From an uncultured Mollicutes bacterium (GTDB taxonomy: Bacteria > Bacillota_I > Bacilli_A > RF39 > UBA660), in assembly GCA_900543055.1 (NCBI GenBank), contig UQQI01000022.1, positions 1-24,454 of the forward strand: a stretch of DNA of 24,454 bases. Direction: 5' to 3'. Every line of letters starts with the position of its first letter. The first letter of the stretch is position 1. The notes below the pieces were generated by a model. It did not search any database and was not told the DNA's origin. It worked only from the letters and a program-made list of their open reading frames with translations. Below are positions 7,711-15,502 of the stretch, piece after piece. The position numbers and the translations under genes were made by a program.

Positions 7711-8637
7711 ATGGAATATGTAATTATAATATTATTATCAATTATAATAGTTGTTTTATATTTAAGAATGGAAAAAGAAAAAACTAATGACAATAAAAAA
7801 ATAGTTGAAAATAACAAAATTGAAGCAAAAAATTCTGATAATAAAAAAAGATTTAATCTTGATATACCAGAACTTAGTTTAATATCAGACTCTGATTACA
7901 AAAATTTATTAAAAGAATTTTATAAAGAAGATGGTAAACTACTAATACCTTTAGGATATGATAGAAAAGGAAATATTCAAAAAATAGATTTGAATGAATC
8001 TAATAATATGTTAATATTTGGTACAACAGGTGGAGGCAAATCAGTATTATTAGATGAATTATTAACTTCAATTATTATGAATTATAAAAGTGATGAAGTG
8101 AAATTTATAACAATAGATTCAAGTATTGTAGAGTTAAGTAGTTTTAATGGGATACCACATTATATAAAAGATACAATTTCAGACATGAATATGGCATCAA
8201 CTGAATTAGAACATGTTGCGAAAGAAATAGAAAAAAGAAAAAAGCAAGAAACAATAAAAGAACATTTATTTGTAATTATTGATGATATATATGATTTAGC
8301 ATATGGACAAGAAAAATATATAAATAATCTTTTGATAGAGTTAATGAAAGAATCAAGAAATACTAAAGTACATATAATTGCTGCTACAGATACGCCATGT
8401 GAAAGTACTTTGTTTAAGAATTATAGCGATTTATTTGATATAAAGTGTTATTTAACACTAGCTCCAGGAACATATCATGAACTAGATAAAAAAGATGAAT
8501 TAACACAAGAAGATTTAGACTTTTTAGCAACAATAGGTAATATGGTTTTAATATCTAATAATGAAAAAAGTTTAATTAAAGTAACGAACATACTTGATGA
8601 AGATATAAAAGAAATAGTTAAATACTACTCAATATAA
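7711..8637 (+). CDS. Small membrane-anchored FtsK/SpoIIIE-like P-loop ATPase
   Basis: A 308-residue protein: one N-terminal TM anchor (about 3-18), a charged linker (20-50), then an FtsK/SpoIIIE-type motor domain. The core aligns by eye with FtsK: P-L-G-Y-D-R-x-G before Walker A GTTGGGKS (104-111), then I-D-S-x-x-V-E-L-S-x-x-x-G-I-P-H, D-M-x-x-A-x-x-x-L and E-I-E-K-R, and Walker B L-F-V-I-I-D-D (186-192). It is far shorter than FtsK (about 750 residues or more): no four-TM domain and no gamma DNA-reading domain. The C-terminal part is divergent; the usual A-T-Q-R-P is A-T-D-T-P. ATG 7711 follows AGGTAGGTG; an upstream TTG (7678) overlaps the promoter. It sits between its own promoter and terminator. 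Role unknown; DNA movement, secretion-type ATPase or regulator are all possible. Confidence 0.88.
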   Translation: MEYVIIILLSIIIVVLYLRMEKEKTNDNKKIVENNKIEAKNSDNKKRFNLDIPELSLISDSDYKNLLKEFYKEDGKLLIPLGYDRKGNIQKIDLNESNNMLIFGTTGGGKSVLLDELLTSIIMNYKSDEVKFITIDSSIVELSSFNGIPHYIKDTISDMNMASTELEHVAKEIEKRKKQETIKEHLFVIIDDIYDLAYGQEKYINNLLIELMKESRNTKVHIIAATDTPCESTLFKNYSDLFDIKCYLTLAPGTYHELDKKDELTQEDLDFLATIGNMVLISNNEKSLIKVTNILDEDIKEIVKYYSI

Positions 8638-8659
8638 GAACAAAATAGTTCTTTTTTTT
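8636..8659 (+). terminator. Rho-independent terminator after the FtsK-like gene
   Basis: AAGAAC (8636-8641) pairs with GTTCTT (8648-8653) around a 6-base loop and is followed by eight T. The stem begins inside the stop codon. Confidence 0.8.
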
Positions 8660-8667
8660 GTATAAAT

Positions 8668-8696
8668 TTGTAAATTGGTAATTATATTGTTATAAT
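8668..8696 (+). promoter_or_regulatory. Extended -10 promoter of the pyruvyltransferase-fusion operon
   Basis: TTGTAA (8668-8673), a 17-base spacer and TATAAT (8691-8696), with TG one base before the -10 (8688-8689). It lies just after the terminator of the FtsK-like gene and drives a three-gene unit ending at 14757. Confidence 0.75.
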
Positions 8697-8730
8697 TAGG
8701 TTGTAGAACAATGGTAAAGGTTGAGATATT

Positions 8731-11184
8731 ATGGAAAAAAAGAAAATTTTATTATACGGGTTAAGTACATACAAAAATAAAGGAGTAGAAGCAATTGTTC
8801 AATCAACTATAAATCAAATTGACTTAAGAAAATATAATATTAGCGCAGCAAGCCATGATTATGAATATAATAATAATTTTTATACTAAGGAAATGTCAAA
8901 ATATATAAAACATTATAAGAAGTCAGAAGATTTAAATACTGAAGAAAAGAAACAAGAAGAGAAGTATAAAAATATGCCATTTGACTACAATAACTTTGAA
9001 CTTTTATATCAAAATGAAGTTGTAAAAGAAATGAAAGATTCAGATATATGCATTTCTATTGGCGGAGATAATTATTGCTATAATTATAATACATGGCTAT
9101 ATGCTCTTGACAAAAAATCACATGATTTAGGAAAGAAAACAGTATTATGGGGAGCTTCCCTTTTCGAAAATATAACAGATTTGAATTTAATAAATAATTT
9201 AAATAATTTTGATGTTCTAGTAATAAGAGAATCATTAACATACGAAGCAGTAAAAAAATATATTCCCGAAGAGAAAATAATATTTACAAAAGACTCTGCT
9301 TTTTCATTAAAGTCAAAAAAAGTTGAATTAAATTCTTGGTATAAGAAAAATAAAAATTATGTTGTTTTAAATTTTAGCCCTCTAACAATCAAAGATACAT
9401 CTGAAGACAGTAAACAATATATGGCTGTAAAAGCACTAATTGATTATATATTAAAAAATACAGAATATTCTATATGCTTATTACCACATGTAACAACAGA
9501 AGATTGTAATGATTTAGATATTTTAGAAAAAATAAAAAATGAATATAAAAAAGAAGATAAAATATACTTAGAAAAAAACAATTACAATTGTAACGAATTA
9601 AAATATATTATCTCAAAATCGAAAATATTAGTTGCAGCACGTACTCATGCCTCAATTGCTGCTTACTCAACATGTGTTCCCACTTTAGTAATTGGATATA
9701 GTGTAAAATCACGTGGAATTGCCAAAGACTTATTTAATGATATTGATAACTTTGTACTAAGCTGTTCAGAAATGAATTCAGAAAACTTAGTTGAAAAATT
9801 TAAATATATAGATAAAAATAAGGTTAATATAAAACAAACTTTAAGTAAACAAATGCCAGATATTATTGAAGAAACTTCTCATATTTTTGATAAAGTTCTT
9901 GAAAAAATAGATGAATTAGATAAAAAGAAAATATGTAGTAAAGAAAAATGTATTGGTTGTGGTTTATGTAAATTTAATTGTCCTAAAAGTGCAATTACAA
10001 TGAAAGAAGATAAAGATGGATTTTTATATCCAGATATAGACTTAAAAAAATGTATTGAATGTAATTTATGTAGAAAGAATTGCCCAATAAATAAAAAAAA
10101 TAATAATAATGATTTTATTAAAGAATATTATGCTGTAAAAAACAAAAATGAAAAAGAAAGAATCTCATCAACTTCAGGAGGCGTATTTACTTTACTAGCA
10201 AAACAAATATTAAAAGAAAAAGGAATTGTATATGGTTGTGAAATGAAAGAAAATAAAGTTTCACACATAAGGATTACTAAAGATCAAGAGATAGAAAAAA
10301 TAAGAGGTTCTAAATATTTACAAAGTAATATAACAAATATCTTTAGCAACATTAAAGAAGATTTAAATAATCAAAAGAAAGTTTTATTTTCAGGAACACC
10401 ATGTCAAGTAGCAGCAATAAAATCATTAGTTAAAGAAAATGATAATTTGATAACTATATCAGTAATATGTCATGGTGTAATGAGTGAGAAAACTTTTAAT
10501 TTATATTTAGATAGCTTAAAACAAAATAATAGTTCAGTTAAAGACTGGAAATTCAGAGTTAAAGATAATGGTTGGACAAAATCTAGTGTCAGCTTTAAGA
10601 AAAATAATGTGAAACAAGTTAGAAAGTTTACAGAAGATACCTTAATGTATTTATATTTAAAAGACATGCTTTCAAGAGAAAGTTGTTATAATTGTCAATA
10701 TAAAGGAGAAAAAAATATTGCAGATGTTATTCTAGGTGATTATTGGGGAATAGAAATTACAAATAAAGATTTTTATGATGAAAAAGGTGTATCAGCAGTT
10801 ATTATTAATACAAATAAAGGTAAAGAAATTTTTGAAAAAATAAAAAATCAGACGGAATATGAAAAAGGAATTTATGAAGATATAATTAAATACAACCCAT
10901 CACTAATAAAAAGTGTTGAAAAACCGAAAAATAGATGCTTATTAAATTCATATATAATTGATTCAAAATATGATGGCTTGAAGTATCTTGAAAAAGATAA
11001 AAAAATAGAAGAAACAGAAAATGAGTTAAAAAGAATAAATTTATCTTATGAAAATTTACGATTAGAAAATATTGAATTAGCTTCAACTATTGATCAAATT
11101 AGGAACAGTAGAAGATGGAAGATTGTTGATAAACTAGGAAACTGTTTTAGAAAAATAATTAATACAGTAAAGAGAGGTAAGTAG
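8731..11184 (+). CDS. Polysaccharide pyruvyl transferase fused to 4Fe-4S and F420 hydrogenase beta-type domains
   Basis: An 817-residue fusion. Residues about 5-330 resemble polysaccharide pyruvyl transferase (PF04230): an early G-L-S-T-Y-K-N-K-G-x-E-A, a mid-domain I-S-I-G-G-D-N-Y, and late A-A-R-T-H-A-S-I-A-A-Y. Residues 402-455 hold two 4Fe-4S motifs, C-x2-C-x2-C-x3-C-P type, the second beginning at Cys 441. Residues about 465-710 match the coenzyme F420 hydrogenase beta domains (PF04422/PF04432), with S-S-T-S-G-G-V-F, F-S-G-T-P-C-Q-V-A-A and a later L-G-D-Y-W-G. A coiled coil (about 755-790) ends in a basic S-R-R-W-K segment seen at the ends of some surface glycosyltransferases. It is first in an operon and 1 base from the next gene. 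Predicted to modify surface sugars with pyruvate and carry out a flavin/Fe-S redox step; electron donor and product are unknown. Confidence 0.88.
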   Translation: MEKKKILLYGLSTYKNKGVEAIVQSTINQIDLRKYNISAASHDYEYNNNFYTKEMSKYIKHYKKSEDLNTEEKKQEEKYKNMPFDYNNFELLYQNEVVKEMKDSDICISIGGDNYCYNYNTWLYALDKKSHDLGKKTVLWGASLFENITDLNLINNLNNFDVLVIRESLTYEAVKKYIPEEKIIFTKDSAFSLKSKKVELNSWYKKNKNYVVLNFSPLTIKDTSEDSKQYMAVKALIDYILKNTEYSICLLPHVTTEDCNDLDILEKIKNEYKKEDKIYLEKNNYNCNELKYIISKSKILVAARTHASIAAYSTCVPTLVIGYSVKSRGIAKDLFNDIDNFVLSCSEMNSENLVEKFKYIDKNKVNIKQTLSKQMPDIIEETSHIFDKVLEKIDELDKKKICSKEKCIGCGLCKFNCPKSAITMKEDKDGFLYPDIDLKKCIECNLCRKNCPINKKNNNNDFIKEYYAVKNKNEKERISSTSGGVFTLLAKQILKEKGIVYGCEMKENKVSHIRITKDQEIEKIRGSKYLQSNITNIFSNIKEDLNNQKKVLFSGTPCQVAAIKSLVKENDNLITISVICHGVMSEKTFNLYLDSLKQNNSSVKDWKFRVKDNGWTKSSVSFKKNNVKQVRKFTEDTLMYLYLKDMLSRESCYNCQYKGEKNIADVILGDYWGIEITNKDFYDEKGVSAVIINTNKGKEIFEKIKNQTEYEKGIYEDIIKYNPSLIKSVEKPKNRCLLNSYIIDSKYDGLKYLEKDKKIEETENELKRINLSYENLRLENIELASTIDQIRNSRRWKIVDKLGNCFRKIINTVKRGK

Positions 11185-11185
11185 T

Positions 11186-13501
11186 ATGGATTATAGTAAA
11201 AAACCAGGTCAAAAAATAGAATTAATTGGGGAATTAGAAAAAAAAGAAAAACCAACAGTAAGTATTATTACACCATTCTATAATGGAGGAAAAACATTAA
11301 TGGAAACAGCTAATGCAGTTTTTTCTCAAACATATCCTTACTTTGAATGGATAATTGTAGATGATGGTTCGAAAGATGAAGAGTCATTAAAAGAATTAGC
11401 CAAATTAGAAAAGATGGATAAAAGAATAAAAGTATTTCATAAAGAAAATGGAGGTCCGTCAGTTGCTAGAGATTTTGGTATAGAAAATAGTAGTAAAGAT
11501 ACAAAGTATATATTCTTCTTGGACTGTGATGATATTCCAGATCATACAATGTTAGAGTCACTTTATTGGACATTAGAAACACATGAAGATGCATCATTTG
11601 CATACACTACAATGGTAAACTTTGGAGATAGAGAATTTATTTGGGAAAAGTATCTTACAGTTGAACAAGAAATTGTAGAAAATTTGATTTGTATAGCGTC
11701 CCTAGTTAGAAAAAAAGACTTATTAGAAGTTGGATGTTTTGGAATAAAAGAAAAGTCAATGTACGAAGACTGGAACTTATGGTTAAAGTTGTTAGCTAAA
11801 GGTAAAAAACCAGTTAGAGTAGATGCACCAATTTTCTGGTACAGAGTAAGTAATACTGGAGAATTTTCAAGAGCACAAAAAAACAATGATAATGCAATGA
11901 AATATGTAAATGCAACAGGAAAAACAATAGAAGAAGATGTTGATATTATTCAATTTCCAAGAGAAGGTAAAAAATATGATACTGTAAAATTACATCCTGA
12001 TATGGTTTTACCAGAATATAAGAAGAGTAAAAAGAAAAAAATATTATATTTATTCCCATGGATGGTAGTTGGAGGAGCAGACTTATTTAATTTGGATTTA
12101 GTAAAAAGAATAGACCATGAAAAATATGAGTCAATCGTTATAACAACACTTCCATCAGATAATCAATTAAGACAACAATTTGAAGAGTATTCAGAAGAAG
12201 TATGGGATATGTCAACATTCTTGGAAAGGGCTGATTATATTAATTTTGTGGATTATATTATTAGCTCAAGAAAAGTAGATGCAGTTGTAATAAGTAATAC
12301 TAGATATGGATATTATATGCTTCCATATTTAAAGGGAAAATATCCTACAATTCCGTTTATTGACTATATCCATTCAATAGATTTAAAAGATCCACGTGAA
12401 GGATTTGGAAGATGTTCTAAAGATGTAGACAAATATCTTACAAAAACATATTGCTGTAACAATTTTACAAAGAATCAATTAATTGAAAGATATGGTAAGA
12501 AAAATGTTGAAACATTATATATAGGAACAGATGCAGATAAGTTCAATCCTAAAAAATTTGACAAAGATAAATTGAAAGAAAAATATGAAATTCCAAAAGA
12601 CAAGAAAATCATTTCATTTATCGCAAGATTATCTGAGGAAAAAAGACCAGAAATGTTCGTAGAAATTTGTAAAAGACTACAAGAAAAAAGAAATGACTTA
12701 TACATGGTAATTGCTGGTGATGGATATTTAATGCCAGATATTGAAAAAGTGGTAACAGATGATTTTAAATTATTAGGAATGGTAAAAAATACAGAAGAAA
12801 TATATGCAATCAGTGATTTAACAATAAATTGTTCAACACTTGAAGGTCTTGCACTTACTTCATATGAATCATTATCAATGGGAGTACCAGTAGTTTCAAC
12901 AGATGTTGGAGGGCAAACTGAGTTAATAGATGATAAAGTAGGTGGAGTAGTACATTGTAATATAAACCCATCAAAAGAAGTCTACAATAATGAAATAAAT
13001 GAATATGTAAAAGAAGCAGACAGAGTACTAAATAATTTAGATAACATCAGTAAGAATTGTCGAAATAAAATCGAAGAAGGATTTACTCTTGATTTAATGA
13101 TAGAAAAATATCAGAATATTATTGAAGAAAGCATAAATAAAGAAAAAAATACTAAAAAACAAGATAATACATATATTGAATATGATTTAGCTTTAGAAGC
13201 ACTTCATAAACAATATTATTTCTATTGTAAAAACTATTTAGAACCAAAATTTGATATTTATTATGACTATGTAGATGACACAACACCTGTAAAAGTTAAA
13301 GCAAAAGGAAAGAAGTTTAAAATAAAACAAAGTATCAATAAATTTTTAGTTAAACATAATGCTAAACATGAGGGAACAATTATATTAGATTGGTTAAGAT
13401 CTATAAAAAGACTTCTAAAAGAATTACTTGTAAATATTAAATTTTTTATTAAATCAATTTTTGCTGGAATAAAATTAATTTTAAAGATTATATTTAAATA
13501 A
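11186..13501 (+). CDS. Bifunctional glycosyltransferase: GT2 domain fused to GT4 domain
   Basis: A 771-residue enzyme with two catalytic domains. The first (about 22-250) is GT2: V-S-I-I-T-P-F-Y-N, V-D-D-G-S and metal-binding D-C-D-D (113-116). The second (about 283-655) is GT-B fold, GT4: the Gly-rich V-V-G-G-A-D loop early, S-F-I-A-R-L-S-E-E-K-R-P mid-domain, and an E-x7-E signature (E553 and E561) in E-G-L-A-L-T-S-Y-E, followed by G-V-P-V-V-S-T-D-V-G-G. The last 45 residues are basic and hydrophobic, probably a membrane-binding tail. Both active sites look intact, so it may add two different sugars in turn to a lipid-linked acceptor. AGAGAGG (11171-11177) is the ribosome site; it is 1 base from the upstream stop and 23 bases before the GH25 gene. 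Confidence 0.92.
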   Translation: MDYSKKPGQKIELIGELEKKEKPTVSIITPFYNGGKTLMETANAVFSQTYPYFEWIIVDDGSKDEESLKELAKLEKMDKRIKVFHKENGGPSVARDFGIENSSKDTKYIFFLDCDDIPDHTMLESLYWTLETHEDASFAYTTMVNFGDREFIWEKYLTVEQEIVENLICIASLVRKKDLLEVGCFGIKEKSMYEDWNLWLKLLAKGKKPVRVDAPIFWYRVSNTGEFSRAQKNNDNAMKYVNATGKTIEEDVDIIQFPREGKKYDTVKLHPDMVLPEYKKSKKKKILYLFPWMVVGGADLFNLDLVKRIDHEKYESIVITTLPSDNQLRQQFEEYSEEVWDMSTFLERADYINFVDYIISSRKVDAVVISNTRYGYYMLPYLKGKYPTIPFIDYIHSIDLKDPREGFGRCSKDVDKYLTKTYCCNNFTKNQLIERYGKKNVETLYIGTDADKFNPKKFDKDKLKEKYEIPKDKKIISFIARLSEEKRPEMFVEICKRLQEKRNDLYMVIAGDGYLMPDIEKVVTDDFKLLGMVKNTEEIYAISDLTINCSTLEGLALTSYESLSMGVPVVSTDVGGQTELIDDKVGGVVHCNINPSKEVYNNEINEYVKEADRVLNNLDNISKNCRNKIEEGFTLDLMIEKYQNIIEESINKEKNTKKQDNTYIEYDLALEALHKQYYFYCKNYLEPKFDIYYDYVDDTTPVKVKAKGKKFKIKQSINKFLVKHNAKHEGTIILDWLRSIKRLLKELLVNIKFFIKSIFAGIKLILKIIFK

Positions 13502-13524
13502 ATTTTATAGATAGGGGTGATATT

Positions 13525-14757
13525 ATGAAAAAAATAATGTTTTATATATCAATAATACTACTCTTTTTTTGCTATGATAATGTTTTAGCAAAAGAAGGGT
13601 GGACTACTGAAGATAATAATGTATATTATTATGTAAATAATGAAAAAATTAAAGGCTTCCAAGAAATAGAAGGAAAAACCTACTTCTTCAGTAACGTAAA
13701 TTATGCCTTAAAAACAGGAATACAATATATAGAAGGAAAACCATTTTATCTAAATGAAAATGGAGAAGTAGTAAAAGGTTTCAAAAAGATAGATGGAAAG
13801 ACATATTATTTCGGAGAAGATAACTTTGCAATAAAAGGCTTCCAGGAAATAGAAGGAAAAACATATTTCTTTAGTAATATAAATTATGCTTTAAAGACAG
13901 GTTGGCAAAATATAAATCTTAATTATTGGTATCAAAATGCAAATGGCGAAGTGGTTAAGGGTAATCAAACTATAGATGGTAGAAATTATAATTTTGATAG
14001 TGTTACAGGATATTTATTAGGTTTTAAGTTAATAAGTAATAAACTTTATTATTATAATCCAGATGGTACACAAGCTAAGGGTGTTCAATACATGACGAAT
14101 AATTTTTGGAAGTTTAATGAGCTTACTGGTGAATTTGAGAAGTTTGTAAGACAAATTAGAGTAATAGATATTTCATCACATAATGGAAACATTGATTGGC
14201 AAACAGTTAAAAACTCAAATTTAGTTGATGCTGTAATACTAAGATTAGGATATGGAGTAGGATATATAGATAGTTCTTTTATTAGAAATAAAAATGAACT
14301 AGAAAGATTAGGAATACCTTATTCAGTATATTTATTTAGTTATGCAGAAAATGCCAATGAAGCTTTAATGGAGTCAAATTTTTTGGTTAATACAATTAGA
14401 AGTTATAATATACATATAGCATCAAATGTTTTAGGAATTTATTATGATTTAGAAGATTGGACAATAAATTCAACAGGAGAAAATAGCTATGGAATAAGTA
14501 AAGATACTTATGGACAAATGATAACAACATTTGTTGATAATACAGAAAAAAATTTATGCATAAAAACAAGAGTTTATGCATCAAAAAATTATATTGAAAC
14601 TAGATTTCCAGACTATGCAAAAAATTATGCAACATGGGTAGCACAATGGAGTGATAATTTTACTTATCAAGGACCATATGATGGATGGCAATATACTTCA
14701 AATGGAACAATACCAGGAATAAATGGTAGAGTAGATCAAAGTCTTTTCTATTATTAA
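13525..14757 (+). CDS. Secreted GH25 muramidase with cell-wall-binding repeats
   Basis: A 410-residue exported enzyme predicted to cut the MurNAc-GlcNAc bond of peptidoglycan. A signal peptide (1 to about 22, K-K then a hydrophobic core) is followed by about eight to nine 20-residue aromatic/glycine repeats of the choline/glucan-binding type (PF01473/PF19127; about 25-205), with recurring G-K-x-Y-Y-F and K-T-G-W units. The GH25 domain starts at V-I-D-I-S-S-H-N-G (213-221) and keeps the catalytic acidic pair in Y-D-L-E-D (D308, E310), a V-A-Q-W segment and the usual D-G-W-Q-Y-T-S ending. The ribosome site is AGGGGTGA. It is last in the operon, before a strong terminator. The repeats bind wall polymers in known relatives; the ligand here is unknown. 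A phage-lysin origin is possible, but no holin gene is present. Confidence 0.93.
   Translation: MKKIMFYISIILLFFCYDNVLAKEGWTTEDNNVYYYVNNEKIKGFQEIEGKTYFFSNVNYALKTGIQYIEGKPFYLNENGEVVKGFKKIDGKTYYFGEDNFAIKGFQEIEGKTYFFSNINYALKTGWQNINLNYWYQNANGEVVKGNQTIDGRNYNFDSVTGYLLGFKLISNKLYYYNPDGTQAKGVQYMTNNFWKFNELTGEFEKFVRQIRVIDISSHNGNIDWQTVKNSNLVDAVILRLGYGVGYIDSSFIRNKNELERLGIPYSVYLFSYAENANEALMESNFLVNTIRSYNIHIASNVLGIYYDLEDWTINSTGENSYGISKDTYGQMITTFVDNTEKNLCIKTRVYASKNYIETRFPDYAKNYATWVAQWSDNFTYQGPYDGWQYTSNGTIPGINGRVDQSLFYY
13651..13901 (+). repeat. Two near-identical ~68-base repeats inside the GH25 wall-binding region
   Basis: Copies at 13651-13718 and 13834-13901 are 183 bases (61 codons) apart and encode the same K-G-F-Q-E-I-E-G-K-T-Y-F-F-S-N unit, extended through N-Y-A-L-K-T-G, with only a few mostly silent changes. 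The similarity is far higher than between other repeats of the gene, which indicates recent duplication or gene conversion. Confidence 0.85.
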
Positions 14758-14765
14758 AAAACAAA

Positions 14766-14795
14766 AAAACTCAAGAACAATTTTCTTGAGTTTTT
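14766..14795. terminator. Bidirectional terminator between the GH25 gene and the nuclease remnant
   Basis: A 12-bp stem (14766-14777 with 14783-14794, core ACTCAAGAA/TTCTTGAGT) has a 5-base loop. It is flanked by T on the + side and by A on the left, which gives a T tract on the - strand. It lies between convergent genes. Confidence 0.88.
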
Positions 14796-14815
14796 GTTTA
14801 ATTTAGACTATTAAT

Positions 14816-15344
14816 TTATTCAATAGATAAACCAGTAGAATTAGATATTGTTTTTATATCAACATTATTCTTTAAAAGTTTAATAGCAACTTCTCTTATG
14901 GATGATTCTTTACCTTCTTGTTTAGATATTTCTTTCTCAGTATTAGTTACTCTTCTCATTTCGCTTTCAAAGTCATATTATGGTAGAAAATCTTCTTCTT
15001 TAGAAAGTTTTTTTAATTCATCCATAATAGCTAATGCCTCCTTTTTGCCACATGCTATTCTTTCTATTTCTTCATAACTATTTGCAGATAAGAAAGATAG
15101 CATAACATCTAATTCATTAGCCCCATTATAGAATAGACCTTTATATTTAGATAGATACACTTCATATATTTTCATATAATTTTTATTATATTTTCCACTC
15201 TCATCAGAAATCATATAAATGATAATTACTTAAATCAATTGTTGTTAGATACTTAATTAATTTAATAAAATAGAATCTTGCAGTGTCACTCTTCTAAAGA
15301 TATTTAAAAGTCATATCATATAATGGGAAAATAAATCTGGTCAA
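14816..15344 (-). pseudogene. Remnant of Rpn-type PD-(D/E)XK nuclease/transposase-like gene
   Basis: Reading leftward, AGGAGG (15352-15357) precedes TTG 15344 by 7 bases and opens a typical Rpn start, P-L-Y-D-M-T-F-K-Y-L. An in-frame TAG stop follows at 15294-15296. The text resumes, shifts frame near 15205-15215, and continues as a 78-residue C-terminal segment (15214-14978, containing N-S-Y-E-E-I-E-R-I-A and K-E-A-L-A-I-M-D-E-L-K-K-L-S). A TAA stop (14978-14980) interrupts it, and it then reads on in frame as Y-D-F-E-S-E-M to T-G-L-S-I-E before a final stop at 14816-14818. About 175 codons remain of a family usually near 280-300. The nuclease core between start and middle is gone. Three separate lesions show a dead gene. 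Family call is from recognised end motifs. Confidence 0.8.
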
Positions 15345-15356
15345 ATAAATACCTCC

Positions 15357-15397
15357 TTTCAATTATATTATTAAGAAAAAATTTAATATAATTGAAA
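15357..15397. repeat. Perfect 14-bp inverted repeat upstream of the nuclease remnant
   Basis: TTTCAATTATATTA (15357-15370) and TAATATAATTGAAA (15384-15397) flank a 13-base A-rich loop. On the - strand the hairpin ends next to the AGGAGG of the remnant. It could protect mRNA, be an operator, or mark an element end. Confidence 0.75.
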
Positions 15398-15441
15398 AAT
15401 ATGTAAAAAATTTCATTAATATTACACTTTTCTAATACCTT

Positions 15442-15476
15442 TTGCACTAGTATTTTTTATAAATAGATATTATAAT
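15442..15476 (+). promoter_or_regulatory. Possible promoter of the lipid-kinase operon
   Basis: TTGCAC (15442-15447) is present, with GATATT (15466-15471) 18 bases on and a perfect TATAAT (15471-15476) 23 bases on. Which -10 is used is unclear. The leader would be short. Confidence 0.4.
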
Positions 15477-15502
15477 AAATCATATAAGGGAGCTGATGTC
15501 CT

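Noticed and set aside
13525..14757. GH25 gene as evidence of a prophage
   Set aside because: No holin, tail, integrase or other phage gene is nearby; it is co-oriented and closely spaced with glycosyltransferase genes.
14978..15214. 78-codon - strand frame as an intact small gene
   Set aside because: Homology-like text continues past both ends in broken frames, and its ATG has no ribosome site; it is part of the Rpn remnant.
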